Made by a program: the position numbers and the translations under genes. A DNA stretch of 64,000 nt from Stenotrophomonas maltophilia (GTDB lineage Bacteria; Pseudomonadota; Gammaproteobacteria; Xanthomonadales; Xanthomonadaceae). The notes beneath the pieces were generated by a model that had not been told where the DNA came from, did not search any database, and worked only from the letters and a program-made list of their open reading frames with translations. The stretch is taken from positions 628,750-692,749 of the forward strand of contig NZ_CP033877.1 of NCBI RefSeq assembly GCF_006970445.1, given 5' to 3'. Positions 28,132 through 37,414 of the stretch are shown here, in pieces (position 1 is the stretch's first letter; each line of letters opens with the position of its first letter).

Positions 28132-29352
28132 ATGCCGAACTATCGCTACAAGGCGCTCAACCCGCATGGCGAGGTCTTCGACGGGCAGATGGAGGCGGCC
28201 AGCGAGGCCGAGCTGATCGCGCGCCTGCAGGACCAGGGCCATCTGCCGATGGAGACGCAGCTGGCCGATGCCGGCGCGATCGGCGGCAGCAGCTGGCGCA
28301 ACCTGCTGCAGCAGCGCCCGTTGCAGGGCGCCGCATTGCTGCAGTTCACCCAGCAGCTGGCGACCCTGCTCGGTGCCGGCCAGCCGCTGGACCGCGCGCT
28401 GTCGATCCTGCTGGGGTTGCCCGAGGACGAACGATCGCGCCGCGCGATCACCGACATCCGCGACGTGGTGCGCGGTGGTGCACCGCTGTCCACCGCGCTG
28501 GAACGCCAGCATGGGCTGTTCTCGCGGCTGTACGTGAACATGGTGCGCGCCGGCGAAGCCGGTGGCAGCCTGCATGAAACCCTGCAACGCCTGGCCGACT
28601 ACCTCGAGCGCAGCCGCGCGTTGCAGGGCAAGGTCATCAACGCGCTGGTCTACCCGGCGATCCTGCTGGTGGTGGTAGGCGGTGCGCTGTTGTTCCTGCT
28701 TGGCTACGTGGTGCCGCAGTTCGCGCAGATGTACGAGAGCCTGGATGTGGCGCTGCCGTGGTTCACCAACGCGGTGCTGCAGCTGGGCCTGTTCGTGCGC
28801 GACTGGTGGGTGCTGCTGCTGGTGGTGCCGGCGCTGGTAGCACTGTTCTTCGAGCGCAAGGCGCGGCAACCGGCGTTCCGGCTGGCGCTGGATGGCTGGC
28901 TGCTGCAGCGGCGTGGCATCGGTCGCCTCGTCGGCGAGCTGGAAACCGCACGGCTGGCGCGTACGCTGGGGACGCTGCTGCGCAATGGCGTACCGCTGCT
29001 GGGCGCGCTGGGCATTGCCCGCAACGTGCTGGGCAACCGCGCACTCGCCGCCGACGTGGAAACGGCCGCCGATGAAGTGAAGAACGGTGCCGGCCTGTCG
29101 CTGGCACTGTCGCGCGGCAAGCGGTTCCCGCGCCTGGCCTTGCAGATGATCCAGGTTGGTGAAGAATCCGGCGCGCTCGATACCATGTTGCTGAAGGCCG
29201 CCGATACCTTCGAACAGGACAGTGCCCGGCGCATCGACCGCATGCTGGCGGCGATGGTGCCGGCGATCACCCTGGTGCTGGCCTCGGTGGTGGGCGCGGT
29301 GATCGTCGCCGTGCTGGTACCGCTGTACGACCTGACCAATGCCATCGGTTGA
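28132..29352 (+). CDS. xpsF: Type II secretion inner-membrane platform protein GspF/XpsF
   Basis: A 406-residue polytopic protein that links the ATPase to the pseudopilus. It starts MPNYRYKALNPHGEVFDGQ, the usual GspF opening, then has two homologous T2SF helical domains (about residues 70-190 and 270-395) with GAPLSTALERQHGLFS and its counterpart GLSLALSRGKRFP. Three hydrophobic segments lie near 170-195, 220-245 and 375-400. It begins 24 bases after xpsE and its end overlaps the untranslated start of the xpsG region. Confidence 0.95.
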   Translation: MPNYRYKALNPHGEVFDGQMEAASEAELIARLQDQGHLPMETQLADAGAIGGSSWRNLLQQRPLQGAALLQFTQQLATLLGAGQPLDRALSILLGLPEDERSRRAITDIRDVVRGGAPLSTALERQHGLFSRLYVNMVRAGEAGGSLHETLQRLADYLERSRALQGKVINALVYPAILLVVVGGALLFLLGYVVPQFAQMYESLDVALPWFTNAVLQLGLFVRDWWVLLLVVPALVALFFERKARQPAFRLALDGWLLQRRGIGRLVGELETARLARTLGTLLRNGVPLLGALGIARNVLGNRALAADVETAADEVKNGAGLSLALSRGKRFPRLALQMIQVGEESGALDTMLLKAADTFEQDSARRIDRMLAAMVPAITLVLASVVGAVIVAVLVPLYDLTNAIG

Positions 29353-29401
29353 CGATGGCGCTCCCCGCAACCCTGACACTCCGCAACTGAAAGGACCGTC
29401 C

Positions 29402-29845
29402 ATGATTGCCAGTCGCCGACCGATCCGCCTTTCCTTCACCGCCGCACGCAACCAGTCGGGCATGAGCCTGCTGGAGATCATCATCGTCATCGTGCTGATC
29501 GGCGCGGTGCTGACCCTGGTCGCCAGCCGCGTGCTGGGTGGTGCCGATCGTGGCAAGGCCAACATCGCCAAGGCGCAGGTGCAGACCGTCGCGTCCAAGA
29601 TCGACAACTACCAGATCGACACCGGCAAGCTGCCGGGCACGCTCAACGACCTGGTGACGGCTCCGGCCGGTGTCGGCGGCTGGCTCGGCCCGTACGCCAA
29701 GCCGGCCGACCTGAATGACCCGTGGGGCCACGCGCTGGAGTACCGCGCGCCGGGCGAAGGCCAGCCGTATGAGCTGGTCAGCCTGGGCAAGGATGGCAAG
29801 GCCGGCGGCAGCAGCGTCGACGCAGACATCCGCTACCAGCCGTAA
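29402..29845 (+). CDS. xpsG: Major pseudopilin GspG/XpsG
   Basis: The main subunit of the type II secretion pseudopilus, 147 residues. The prepilin leader ends NQSG with cleavage before MSLLEIIIVIVLIG; Glu5 of the mature protein is present, but the first mature residue is Met instead of the usual Phe. The C-terminal half has the GspG calcium-site region with DLNDPWGHALEYR and KDGKAGG. I used the ATG at 29402 (MIASRRPIRL), 49 bases after the xpsF stop; a longer in-frame reading overlaps xpsF and is unlikely. Confidence 0.94.
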   Translation: MIASRRPIRLSFTAARNQSGMSLLEIIIVIVLIGAVLTLVASRVLGGADRGKANIAKAQVQTVASKIDNYQIDTGKLPGTLNDLVTAPAGVGGWLGPYAKPADLNDPWGHALEYRAPGEGQPYELVSLGKDGKAGGSSVDADIRYQP

Positions 29846-29851
29846 CCGCGC

Positions 29852-30346
29852 ATGACGTATTTCCTGCCGCGCCGGGTGCCACGCCCGCGCCTGCACGGCA
29901 GGCGCGCGACGGGCCTGTCGCTGCTGGAAATGCTGCTGGTGATCGCACTGATCGCGGCGATCGGCCTGATCACGGCCGCCGGCCTGTCGCGCGGTTTCGC
30001 CGGCATGCAGCTGCGCAGCGCGGGCAAGGACATCGCCAACCAGCTGCGCATGGTGCGTGCACAGGCGATTGCCCGCGGTGAACCGCAGCGCTTCGTGATC
30101 GAACCGGCACGGCGGCGCTGGGAGGGTGCCAACCAGCGCCACGGCGAGGTGCCGGCACAGCTGCAGGTGCAGTTCGAAGGTGCCGCCCAGCTGGCCACCG
30201 CGCCGGGGCAGGGGGTGATCGAATTCCATCCCGATGGCGGCTCCAGCGGTGGCCGCATCCGGTTGCAGCGCGACGGTGCCGAATGGCGCGTCGACGTTGG
30301 CTGGCTCACCGGCGAGGTCCGCTCCGGCCCCTGGCGGGCGCAATGA
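29852..30346 (+). CDS. xpsH: Minor pseudopilin GspH/XpsH
   Basis: A 164-residue minor pseudopilin. The leader is unusually long and basic (RRVPRPRLHGRR), with the peptidase site RRATG before LSLLEMLLVIALIAAIGL, so the mature N-terminus is Leu with Glu5 conserved. The C-terminal globular part contains EPQRFVIEPARRRWEG. It starts 6 bases after xpsG and its stop overlaps the xpsI start (ATGA at 30343-30346). Confidence 0.9.
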   Translation: MTYFLPRRVPRPRLHGRRATGLSLLEMLLVIALIAAIGLITAAGLSRGFAGMQLRSAGKDIANQLRMVRAQAIARGEPQRFVIEPARRRWEGANQRHGEVPAQLQVQFEGAAQLATAPGQGVIEFHPDGGSSGGRIRLQRDGAEWRVDVGWLTGEVRSGPWRAQ

Positions 30347-30762
30347 AGCGGCGCGCGCGTGGCTTCACCCTGCTGGAAGTGATCATCGCCTTCGCCCTGC
30401 TGGGCCTGGCGCTGACCCTGCTGCTGGGCAGCCTGTCCGGCGGCGCAAAACAGGTACGTGATGCCGAGCTGCGCACGCGCGCGGTGCTGCATGCACAGTC
30501 GTTGCTGGCCGAGGCCGGCGTCGACGCACCGCTGCAGGTGGGCAGCCAGCAGGGTGACTGGGAACAGGGGCGCTATCACTGGGAACTGCAGGTTCAGCCG
30601 TGGGTGGAACCACGCGCCGGCAATGTCGTGCAGGCCACGTCACCGGGTACCCCATGGCTGGCAGAGCTGCAATTGCAGGTGCGCTGGGGTGACAGCGAGC
30701 GTGAGCAGCTGCGCTGGCGCAGCCTGCGCCTGTTACCGCCCGACCTGGAGAATGCGCGGTGA
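30343..30762 (+). CDS. xpsI: Minor pseudopilin GspI/XpsI
   Basis: A 139-residue minor pseudopilin that should nucleate the pseudopilus tip with J and K. It has a short leader MKRRARG and a classic cleavage site before FTLLEVIIAFALLGLAL, with Phe1 and Glu5. The start ATG overlaps the xpsH stop, and an upstream in-frame start inside xpsH is ignored. The stop overlaps the xpsJ start by 4 bases. Confidence 0.92.
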   Translation: MKRRARGFTLLEVIIAFALLGLALTLLLGSLSGGAKQVRDAELRTRAVLHAQSLLAEAGVDAPLQVGSQQGDWEQGRYHWELQVQPWVEPRAGNVVQATSPGTPWLAELQLQVRWGDSEREQLRWRSLRLLPPDLENAR

Positions 30763-31391
30763 GGCGCCGCACCGCAGGTTTCACCCTGGTCGAAGTGATG
30801 CTGGCCACCGTGCTGCTGGCCGGCGGCCTGGCATTGGCCTTTGCCAGCGTGCGCTCGGCGATGGCGGTCAGCCAGCGCGGTGAGCAGATCGCTGCCGAGA
30901 GCGAACGCATGCGCGCGGTCGAGTCCTTGCTGCGCAGGCAGCTGGCGGGCGCGTTGCGCACCCCGCTGGAGGTTCCGGACCCCACCCGCGAACCGATCTT
31001 CTTCCAGGGGGAGGAGCAACGCATGTTGTTCGCCGCCGACCTGCCCGGCTACCTCGGCCGTGGCGGCCCCTACCTGCACGCGCTGCAGGTCGACGGACGC
31101 GATGGCCAACAGCGCCTGCTGCTGGACCTGGTGCTGCTGCAGGAAGGCGAGCGCATCGCCGAGAATCCGCCGCGCCCGCCCGAGGTGCTGGTGGAGAACC
31201 TGAAGTCGGTGCAGCTGCGCTATCGGGGTATCGATGCCAGCACTGGGCAGGTGACCGACTGGATGCCGCGCTGGGACGACACCCGCCGACTGCCGATGCT
31301 GGTGGAGATCCAGATCGTACCGGCCCGTGGAGCGCCGTGGCCACCGCTGGTGGTGGCGCTGCGCGCCGGTGGCAGTGGAGGCGCGCGATGA
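30759..31391 (+). CDS. xpsJ: Minor pseudopilin GspJ/XpsJ
   Basis: A 210-residue minor pseudopilin with leader MRRRTAG and mature start FTLVEVMLATVLLAGGLAL. The larger C-terminal domain is typical for GspJ and includes LVLLQEGERI and VLVENLKSVQLRYRG. The start is GTG at 30759, overlapping the xpsI stop; the stop overlaps the xpsK ATG at 31388. Confidence 0.92.
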   Translation: MRRRTAGFTLVEVMLATVLLAGGLALAFASVRSAMAVSQRGEQIAAESERMRAVESLLRRQLAGALRTPLEVPDPTREPIFFQGEEQRMLFAADLPGYLGRGGPYLHALQVDGRDGQQRLLLDLVLLQEGERIAENPPRPPEVLVENLKSVQLRYRGIDASTGQVTDWMPRWDDTRRLPMLVEIQIVPARGAPWPPLVVALRAGGSGGAR

Positions 31392-32251
31392 GCCGGCAGG
31401 GTGGGGCGGCATTGGTGCTGGTGCTGTGGCTGATCGCGTTGATGACGGCGTTGGTCGGCGCGTTCGCGCTGACCGCACGGGTCGAACACCTGCAGCAGCG
31501 CGTGCTGGATGATGACGCTCGCGGGCAGGAGCGTGCGCGCGCCGGCCTCGAATATGCCCTGCTGCGTCTGTCGGCCGATCCGCAACGCGCGCCCTGGCGT
31601 GCCGATGGCCGCAGCTACCGCTGGCAGTTCGACGACGCCAGCATCGAGATCAAGGTGCTGGACGAGAACGGCAAGATCAACCTGAACCTGGCCGACGCCG
31701 CGCTGCTGACCGCCTTCCTCAAGGCGCTGGGTGAAGACGATGCGCAGGCCCGGCAATTGGCCGGGGCCATCATCGACTGGCGTGACGAGGACAGCCTGCT
31801 GCAGCCGGGCGGTGGCGCCGAAGCGCAGGACTACGCCGCAGCCGGATTGCCCTACGGCCCGCGCAACAAGCGGTTCGAGACCCTGGGCGAACTGCAGCGG
31901 GTACTGGGCATGCGCGGCCCGCTGTACCGGGCGATGCTGCCGCACCTGACCCTGTACAGCCGCCAGGCACGGCCGGATCCGCAGTTCGCCAGCGCGCCGG
32001 TGCTGACCGCGCTGGGGCTGGATGCGGACATGGTGATGGCGCAGCGCGCACAGCAGGAGCGTGATGCAGATTCCGCTGGTGGTACGACAACGCTTGCCAG
32101 CAGCAGCGGCACCTATAGTATCGAGTCCGGTGCCACCGACAGCAGTGGACGCAGGTCGGTGTTGCAGGCAGTGGTACGCAGTGGCTCGGGCGGGGTTCCC
32201 GGGCGGACCTACACAGTGCTTCGCTGGGAGCAGGGAATGACAGCAAGATGA
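31388..32251 (+). CDS. xpsK: Minor pseudopilin GspK/XpsK
   Basis: The pseudopilus tip subunit, 287 residues. A short leader MSRQGG precedes AALVLVLWLIALMTALVGAF, lacking Glu5 as usual for GspK. The helical insertion of the family is visible (VLDENGKINLNLADAALL, IDWRDEDSLLQPGGGAEAQDY and the RFETLGELQRVLGM motif). The ATG at 31388 overlaps the xpsJ stop; an upstream in-frame ATG inside xpsJ would bury the prepilin leader. The stop overlaps the xpsL start. Confidence 0.92.
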   Translation: MSRQGGAALVLVLWLIALMTALVGAFALTARVEHLQQRVLDDDARGQERARAGLEYALLRLSADPQRAPWRADGRSYRWQFDDASIEIKVLDENGKINLNLADAALLTAFLKALGEDDAQARQLAGAIIDWRDEDSLLQPGGGAEAQDYAAAGLPYGPRNKRFETLGELQRVLGMRGPLYRAMLPHLTLYSRQARPDPQFASAPVLTALGLDADMVMAQRAQQERDADSAGGTTTLASSSGTYSIESGATDSSGRRSVLQAVVRSGSGGVPGRTYTVLRWEQGMTAR

Positions 32252-33393
32252 CGGCGTGGCAGGACAGTCTGCGGCAGGTGCAGGGCCGGATCGGCCCGGG
32301 CGCTGGCCGTTTCCTGCGCTGGTGGCGCCAGTCGCTGCTGGCCTGGGTGCCGGTGCGCTGGCAATGGGCACTAGGCTGGGGCCAGGCACGCCTGTTGCTG
32401 CAGCATGAGGGTGACCAGCTGCAGGTCTGGCGTGAAGCCGGTGACCGCCGTGAAGCGGTGGCGCGGCTGCCGTGGCCGCTGTCGCCCGTGGAACTGGACC
32501 GCGTGCTGGAGCCCCGCCTGCGCAGCCTGCCCCGGGTGTGGCTGCTGCCCGCGGCGGACGTGCTGCGGCGCAGCCTGCGCCTGCCCGCTGCAGCGGCCGA
32601 CCGCCTGCGTGCGGTGGTCGGTTTCGAAATCGACCGGCAGACCCCATTCGAATCGTCCCAGGTCAGTTATGACGTGCGTGAACTCGGCGCGGGCGGCGAA
32701 GGGCAGCTGCAGGTCGAACTGGTGGCGTGGCCACTGCGGCAACTGGAAGCATGGCGCACCCGCGTGGGCCCATGGGCCGATGCGCTGGCCGGTGTCGATG
32801 CCATCGATGCGCAGGGCAACGTGCTGCAGGTGAACCTGCTGCCGCCCGCGCAGCGCCAACTGCGGCCAGACCCGATGCGGCGCTGGAACCTGCTGCTGGC
32901 AGTGGCTGCCGTCGTGATGCTGGTATTGGCCGCGGTACAGCTGTTGGACAATCGCCAGGCCGCTGCCGACGAACTGCGTGCGCAGGTCGAGCGCAGCGCG
33001 CGCAGTGCACGTGGCGTGGCCAGCGAACGCGCGCAGCTGCAGGCGCTGATCGATGGCGCCGCATTCCTGGAGAAGCAGCGCAGCCAGCGCGCCGGTACGG
33101 TAGAGATCTGGAACGAACTGACCCGGCGCCTGCCGGAAGGCACCTACCTGGAAAAGCTGGCGATCGAGAACAACAACCTGCAGCTGATCGGCCTGAGCCG
33201 CGAGGCATCGCAGCTGGTGCAGCTGCTGCAGGACGCACCTCAGTGGCGCAAGGTCAACCTGACCGGAGTGCTGCAGGCTGATGGCGCGGCCAGTGGCCGC
33301 GACCGCTTCACCATGACCGCCGAACTGCAGCCGTTGCCCGCCGCAGCACCGACCCCGGAGGCGGCCAATGCCGATGCCAAGCGCACGCCGTGA
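32248..33393 (+). CDS. xpsL: Type II secretion protein GspL/XpsL
   Basis: A 381-residue bitopic inner-membrane protein that holds GspE and binds GspM. The cytoplasmic actin-like part spans about residues 1-205 (VVGFEIDRQTPF and QVSYDVREL are typical). One membrane helix follows (MRRWNLLLAVAAVVMLVLAA, about 211-230), then a coiled coil and a PilN-like periplasmic ferredoxin-type domain with LTRRLPEGTYLEKL. It overlaps xpsK by 4 bases and xpsM by 26 bases. Confidence 0.9.
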   Translation: MTAWQDSLRQVQGRIGPGAGRFLRWWRQSLLAWVPVRWQWALGWGQARLLLQHEGDQLQVWREAGDRREAVARLPWPLSPVELDRVLEPRLRSLPRVWLLPAADVLRRSLRLPAAAADRLRAVVGFEIDRQTPFESSQVSYDVRELGAGGEGQLQVELVAWPLRQLEAWRTRVGPWADALAGVDAIDAQGNVLQVNLLPPAQRQLRPDPMRRWNLLLAVAAVVMLVLAAVQLLDNRQAAADELRAQVERSARSARGVASERAQLQALIDGAAFLEKQRSQRAGTVEIWNELTRRLPEGTYLEKLAIENNNLQLIGLSREASQLVQLLQDAPQWRKVNLTGVLQADGAASGRDRFTMTAELQPLPAAAPTPEAANADAKRTP

Positions 33394-34081
33394 CCGCTGG
33401 CTGGCGCTGGCACTGCTGCTGGCAGTGCTGGGCCTGGCCTATCTGTTGCTGGTGCACCCCTGGTTCACCCAGCCACTGCGTGCGATCGATGCCGATGTCG
33501 CCGCCCTGCGCGAACGCGAGTCGCGCGTGCAGGCGCAGCTGCAGCAGCAGCCGCAGATCGAACAGCGCCTTCGCGCTACCCGCGAGGCACTGCAGCAGCG
33601 GCCGGGCTTCCTGCGCGAAGCCACTGCCGAAGCTGCCGCCGCTGCATTGGGCGCCCGGCTGCAGGATGCGGTGGCGATGGCCAGCCCGGGCAACCGCAGC
33701 TGCACCATCAGCAACCGCACGCCGCTGACCGACAACCGCCGTGACGCCGAGTTCGTGCGTGTCGCCATGCAGGTGCGCCTGCGCTGTGGCGTGGCCGAAC
33801 TGGCCACCGTGCTGCACAGCCTGGAAACCGGCAGCCCCCGCCTGTTCGTCGACAACCTCAACCTGATCGCGCAGCGCTTCCAGCAATCGCCGAACGAATC
33901 GGGGCTGGGCCTGGACGTGTCCTTCGAGCTGGCCGGCTACCTGCTGCCTGGCGCCGCCGCCGATGGCACGGTACCGGCACCCGCTGCGGCACCGGCACCG
34001 CCTGCGTCGCCGGCCGAGGCCGCACCTGCGCCGCATCCGGTGCCCCCGTCCGAAGGACAGGAGGTGGCCGATGAAGCTTGA
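33368..34081 (+). CDS. xpsM: Type II secretion protein GspM/XpsM
   Basis: A 237-residue bitopic protein: a short basic cytoplasmic start, one membrane helix (WLALALLLAVLGLAYLLLV, about residues 11-29), a coiled coil (RERESRVQAQLQQQPQIEQ) and a periplasmic domain ending in an Ala/Pro-rich tail from about residue 200. Two cysteines in this domain (about residues 119 and 140) could form a disulfide. It partners XpsL. It overlaps xpsL by 26 bases and xpsN by 11 bases, indicating tight coupling. Confidence 0.88.
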   Translation: MPMPSARRDRWLALALLLAVLGLAYLLLVHPWFTQPLRAIDADVAALRERESRVQAQLQQQPQIEQRLRATREALQQRPGFLREATAEAAAAALGARLQDAVAMASPGNRSCTISNRTPLTDNRRDAEFVRVAMQVRLRCGVAELATVLHSLETGSPRLFVDNLNLIAQRFQQSPNESGLGLDVSFELAGYLLPGAAADGTVPAPAAAPAPPASPAEAAPAPHPVPPSEGQEVADEA

Positions 34082-34859
34082 GCAGATCAGCCTGCGTACC
34101 GGCTTCCTGCTGGCGCTGGCCGGTTGGGCCGCCGCCGTCTGGCTGGCGACCGGCTTCGGGCTGGGCAGCCATCTGCCGGGTGCCGGCGGTGATGCCGATG
34201 CCGCGCCATCGCTGCCATCGCTGCCGCCGCTGGCGGCCGAGCGCATGGCCAGCGCCGACAGCTACAGCGCCATCGGTGAGCGCCCGCTGTTCGCCGAAGA
34301 CCGTCGGCCGAGGCCCTATCTGCTGGGTGGCAGCGAACCGGCGGCCAGCGCCGCGTTGCGCCTGACCGGTGTGCTGCTGACCGGCGATTTCGGCATGGCC
34401 ACGTTCACCACCGAACAGAACCGCTCGCTGCGCCTGCGCCTCAACGGCGAAGCCGTGGATGGCTGGCAGCTGGTGGCGCTGCAGCCGCGCCAGGCGACGG
34501 TGATCGGCCCCGGTGGCAACCAGGTCCTCGAACTGGTGGTGTTCAACGGCCAGGGCGGTGAGCCGCCGACGGTACTGCGCGGTGCCAACGGTGCGCCGCC
34601 TGCAGGTGCGATCGTGGTGCCGCCTCCAGCGGGAGCTCCGCCGGCGCCGCCACCGGCCGCGACAACCCCAGCGCCGTCGCCCGCGGGCAATACGTCAGCA
34701 CCTGCGGCCGCAGCTGCAAAAACACCACCGGCCAACAACAACGGTCCCAGCGAAGCGCAGATGCAGGCCATCCGCGAACGTATCCAGGCCCGTCGCCGCC
34801 AGCTGCAACAACAGCAGCAACAACCGTCGCCGCCCCCGGGCGATGGCACCAACCGATAG
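34071..34859 (+). CDS. xpsN: Type II secretion protein XpsN (GspC-like)
   Basis: A 262-residue inner-membrane protein with one N-terminal helix (FLLALAGWAAAVWLATGFGL) and a GspC-type HR domain around residues 65-160 containing SYSAIGERPLFAEDRRP and LRLTGVLLTGDFGMA. The rest is a Pro/Ala-rich stretch ending in a Gln-rich helix (RIQARRRQLQ). In Xanthomonas XpsN takes the place of GspC, bridging inner membrane and secretin. There is no PDZ domain. The start is the ATG at 34071, overlapping xpsM; xpsD follows 9 bases later. Confidence 0.85.
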   Translation: MKLEQISLRTGFLLALAGWAAAVWLATGFGLGSHLPGAGGDADAAPSLPSLPPLAAERMASADSYSAIGERPLFAEDRRPRPYLLGGSEPAASAALRLTGVLLTGDFGMATFTTEQNRSLRLRLNGEAVDGWQLVALQPRQATVIGPGGNQVLELVVFNGQGGEPPTVLRGANGAPPAGAIVVPPPAGAPPAPPPAATTPAPSPAGNTSAPAAAAAKTPPANNNGPSEAQMQAIRERIQARRRQLQQQQQQPSPPPGDGTNR

Positions 34860-34868
34860 AGTGAATGC

Positions 34869-37070
34869 ATGAACCTGCGTTTTCTTCCCTGGTCCTTTGC
34901 CCTCGCGCTGCTGGTCGGCTGCAGTACGGTGTCCGCGCCGCACGTGCAGCGCAACGGCAACCTGTCGCCCAGCGCCGATGCCGGCCAGGCAGCCGACGTC
35001 GCCGCCGATGCCGCCCGCGAAAGCCAGGGTGCACCGCAGGCGGTGATCCGCCGCGGCACCGGCACCATGATCAACCGCGAGGCCGCACGCGCGCCGGCGC
35101 CGGCACTGCACGGCGCCAGCACCGGCGAGGCGACCTTCAACTTCGAAGGCGAATCGCTGCACGCGGTGGTCAAGGCCATCCTCGGCGACATGCTTGGCCA
35201 GAACTACGTGATTGCACCGGGCGTGCAGGGCACGGTCACCCTGGCCACGCCCAAGCCGGTCTCGCCGGCGCAGGCGCTGAACCTGCTGGAGATGGTGCTG
35301 GGCTGGAACAACGCGCGCATGGTCTACAGCGGTGGGCGCTACAACATCGTCGCCGCCGACCAGGCGCTGGCCGGCACCGTCGCGCCGAGCACCGCGCCAG
35401 CGGCCAGCGCACGCGGCTTTGAAGTCCGCGTGGTCCCGCTGCAGTTCATCTCCGCCACCGAGATGAAGAAGGTGCTGGAGCCGTACGCGCGTCCCAACGC
35501 CATCGTCAACGTGGACAGCGGCCGCAACGTGATCACCCTCGGTGGTACCCGCGCCGAACTGGAAAACTACCTGCGCACCGTCGAGATCTTCGACGTCGAC
35601 TGGTTGTCGGGCATGTCGGTGGGTGTGTTCCCGATCCAGTCGGGCAAGGCCGAGCAGGTCGCGGCCGACCTGGAAAAGGTGTTCGGCGAAGAAAGCAAGA
35701 CGCCCAGCGCCGGCATGTTCCGTTTCCTGCCGCTGGAGAATGCCAACGCCGTGTTGGTGATCACGCCGCAGGTGCGCTACCTGGACCAGATCCAGCAGTG
35801 GCTGGATCGCATCGACACCGCAGGCGGCAGCGCCCGCCTGTTCTCCTACGAGCTGCGCTACATCAAGGCACGCGACCTGGCCGAACGCCTCAGCGAAGCC
35901 TTCGCCAGCAGTGGCAACCGCGGCGGCTCCGGCCCGGCCTCGCTGGCGCCGGGCGCCATCCCGTCGCAGCTGGGCAGTGACGGCGATCGTGGCATGGACA
36001 ACAGCAGCAGCAACCTGGGCTCGACGCTGGGCGGGAGCAGTGGCAGTGGCAGCAGCAATGGCAGCCTGAACCTGCCGCAGCGCCAGCCCGGCAACGTCAG
36101 TGTCAGCCTGGAAGTGGAAGGCGACCGCGTCGGCGTGTCTGCAGTTGAGGAAACCAACACCCTGCTGGTGCGCTCGACCCCGCAGGCCTGGCGCTCGATC
36201 CGCGAGGTGATCGAGAAGCTGGACGTGATGCCGCTGCAGGTGCATATCGAGGCACAGGTGGCCGAAGTCGCGCTGACCGGTGACCTGAAGTACGGCGTGA
36301 ACTGGTTCTTCGACAATGCCGTGGCCGGTCGCACACTGACCGGTGCGCTCAGCGGCCTGACCCTGCCGCCGGCCGCTGCGGGTGCCTGGAGTACCTTCGC
36401 GGGCGGCGTGACCGGCAATGATGGTGTGGGCTGGGCATTCACCGGCCACAACGCCGCCGCCGTGGTCAGCGCACTGGACAAGGTGACCGATCTGCGCCTG
36501 CTGCAGACGCCATCGGTGTTCGTGCGCAACAACGCCGAAGCCACGCTCAACGTCGGCGACAAGGTGCCGATCAACACCACCACGGTGAACACCGGCGTGG
36601 GCACCAGCACCTACAGCTCGGTGCAGTACATCGACACCGGCGTGATCCTCAAGGTGCGCCCGCGGGTGACCCGCGATGGAACCGTGTTCCTGGACATCGT
36701 GCAGGAAGTCAGCAGTGCTTCGGACGTGCCGGAGGCCTGCAACCCGACCGAGCGCAACTGCAACCCGCGCATCTCGACCAAGAAGCTGTCCACCGAAGCG
36801 GCGGTGCAGAGCGGCGACACCATCATGCTGGCAGGCCTGATCACCGATTCGGCCACCGACGGCAGCAGCGGCATCCCGGGGCTGAGCAGGATCCCGGTGG
36901 TCGGTGCGTTGTTCGGGCAGAAGACCCGCACCAGTCGTCGTTCGGAAGTGATCGTGCTGCTGACCCCGACCATCGTCCGCAACAGCCAGGAATCGCGCAA
37001 CCTGACCGACGAGTACAGCAAGCGTTTCCGTGCAATGGAGCCGCTGAACCAGCCGCGCGCGAAGAAGTAA
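34869..37070 (+). CDS. xpsD: Type II secretion secretin GspD/XpsD, lipoprotein
   Basis: The outer-membrane secretin through which folded exoproteins leave. The 733-residue protein starts with a lipoprotein signal (ALALLVGC, lipobox L-V-G-C at Cys18), followed by an extended linker, the N0-N3 domains (N0 near EATFNFEGESLHAVVKAIL, N1-N3 with IVNVDSGRNVITLGG and VLVITPQVRYLDQIQ), a Gly/Ser-rich insertion in N3 (about 355-400), and the secretin core with VPINTTTV and the conserved VVGALFGQKTR to LTPTIVRN region. A lipidated secretin matches XpsD of Xanthomonas, which does not need a separate pilotin. It closes the operon; its stop is 8 bases from a structured repeat. Confidence 0.96.
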   Translation: MNLRFLPWSFALALLVGCSTVSAPHVQRNGNLSPSADAGQAADVAADAARESQGAPQAVIRRGTGTMINREAARAPAPALHGASTGEATFNFEGESLHAVVKAILGDMLGQNYVIAPGVQGTVTLATPKPVSPAQALNLLEMVLGWNNARMVYSGGRYNIVAADQALAGTVAPSTAPAASARGFEVRVVPLQFISATEMKKVLEPYARPNAIVNVDSGRNVITLGGTRAELENYLRTVEIFDVDWLSGMSVGVFPIQSGKAEQVAADLEKVFGEESKTPSAGMFRFLPLENANAVLVITPQVRYLDQIQQWLDRIDTAGGSARLFSYELRYIKARDLAERLSEAFASSGNRGGSGPASLAPGAIPSQLGSDGDRGMDNSSSNLGSTLGGSSGSGSSNGSLNLPQRQPGNVSVSLEVEGDRVGVSAVEETNTLLVRSTPQAWRSIREVIEKLDVMPLQVHIEAQVAEVALTGDLKYGVNWFFDNAVAGRTLTGALSGLTLPPAAAGAWSTFAGGVTGNDGVGWAFTGHNAAAVVSALDKVTDLRLLQTPSVFVRNNAEATLNVGDKVPINTTTVNTGVGTSTYSSVQYIDTGVILKVRPRVTRDGTVFLDIVQEVSSASDVPEACNPTERNCNPRISTKKLSTEAAVQSGDTIMLAGLITDSATDGSSGIPGLSRIPVVGALFGQKTRTSRRSEVIVLLTPTIVRNSQESRNLTDEYSKRFRAMEPLNQPRAKK

Positions 37071-37078
37071 GGGGTTTA

Positions 37079-37299
<221 letters not shown>

Positions 37300-37347
37300 G
37301 TAGGTGTCGACCTTGGTCGACACGGTAGATCCACGTCATGCGTGGAT
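37300..37347 (+). repeat. Tandem SMAG-type hairpins
   Basis: Two GTAG-starting units: GTAG at 37300 with TGTCGACC/GGTCGACA, and GTAG at 37325 with TCCACG/CGTGGA. They lie between the two head-to-head structured elements. Confidence 0.7.
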
Positions 37348-37392
37348 GCTTTTCGATTCCAGTTCGAAATATTCGATTCCGATGGAGATTCA

Positions 37393-37414
37393 TCCACGCA
37401 TGGCGTGGATCTAC
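37393..37414 (-). repeat. SMAG-type hairpin
   Basis: TCCACGC/GCGTGGA around ATG, ending CTAC. It is identical in sequence to the unit at 11693-11714 and, like it, is directly followed by a structured element. Confidence 0.7.

Noticed and set aside
26341..29607. 1088-codon open frame opposite xpsE-xpsF
   Set aside because: Antisense shadow of two well-supported genes; low-complexity Gln/His/Arg-rich translation.
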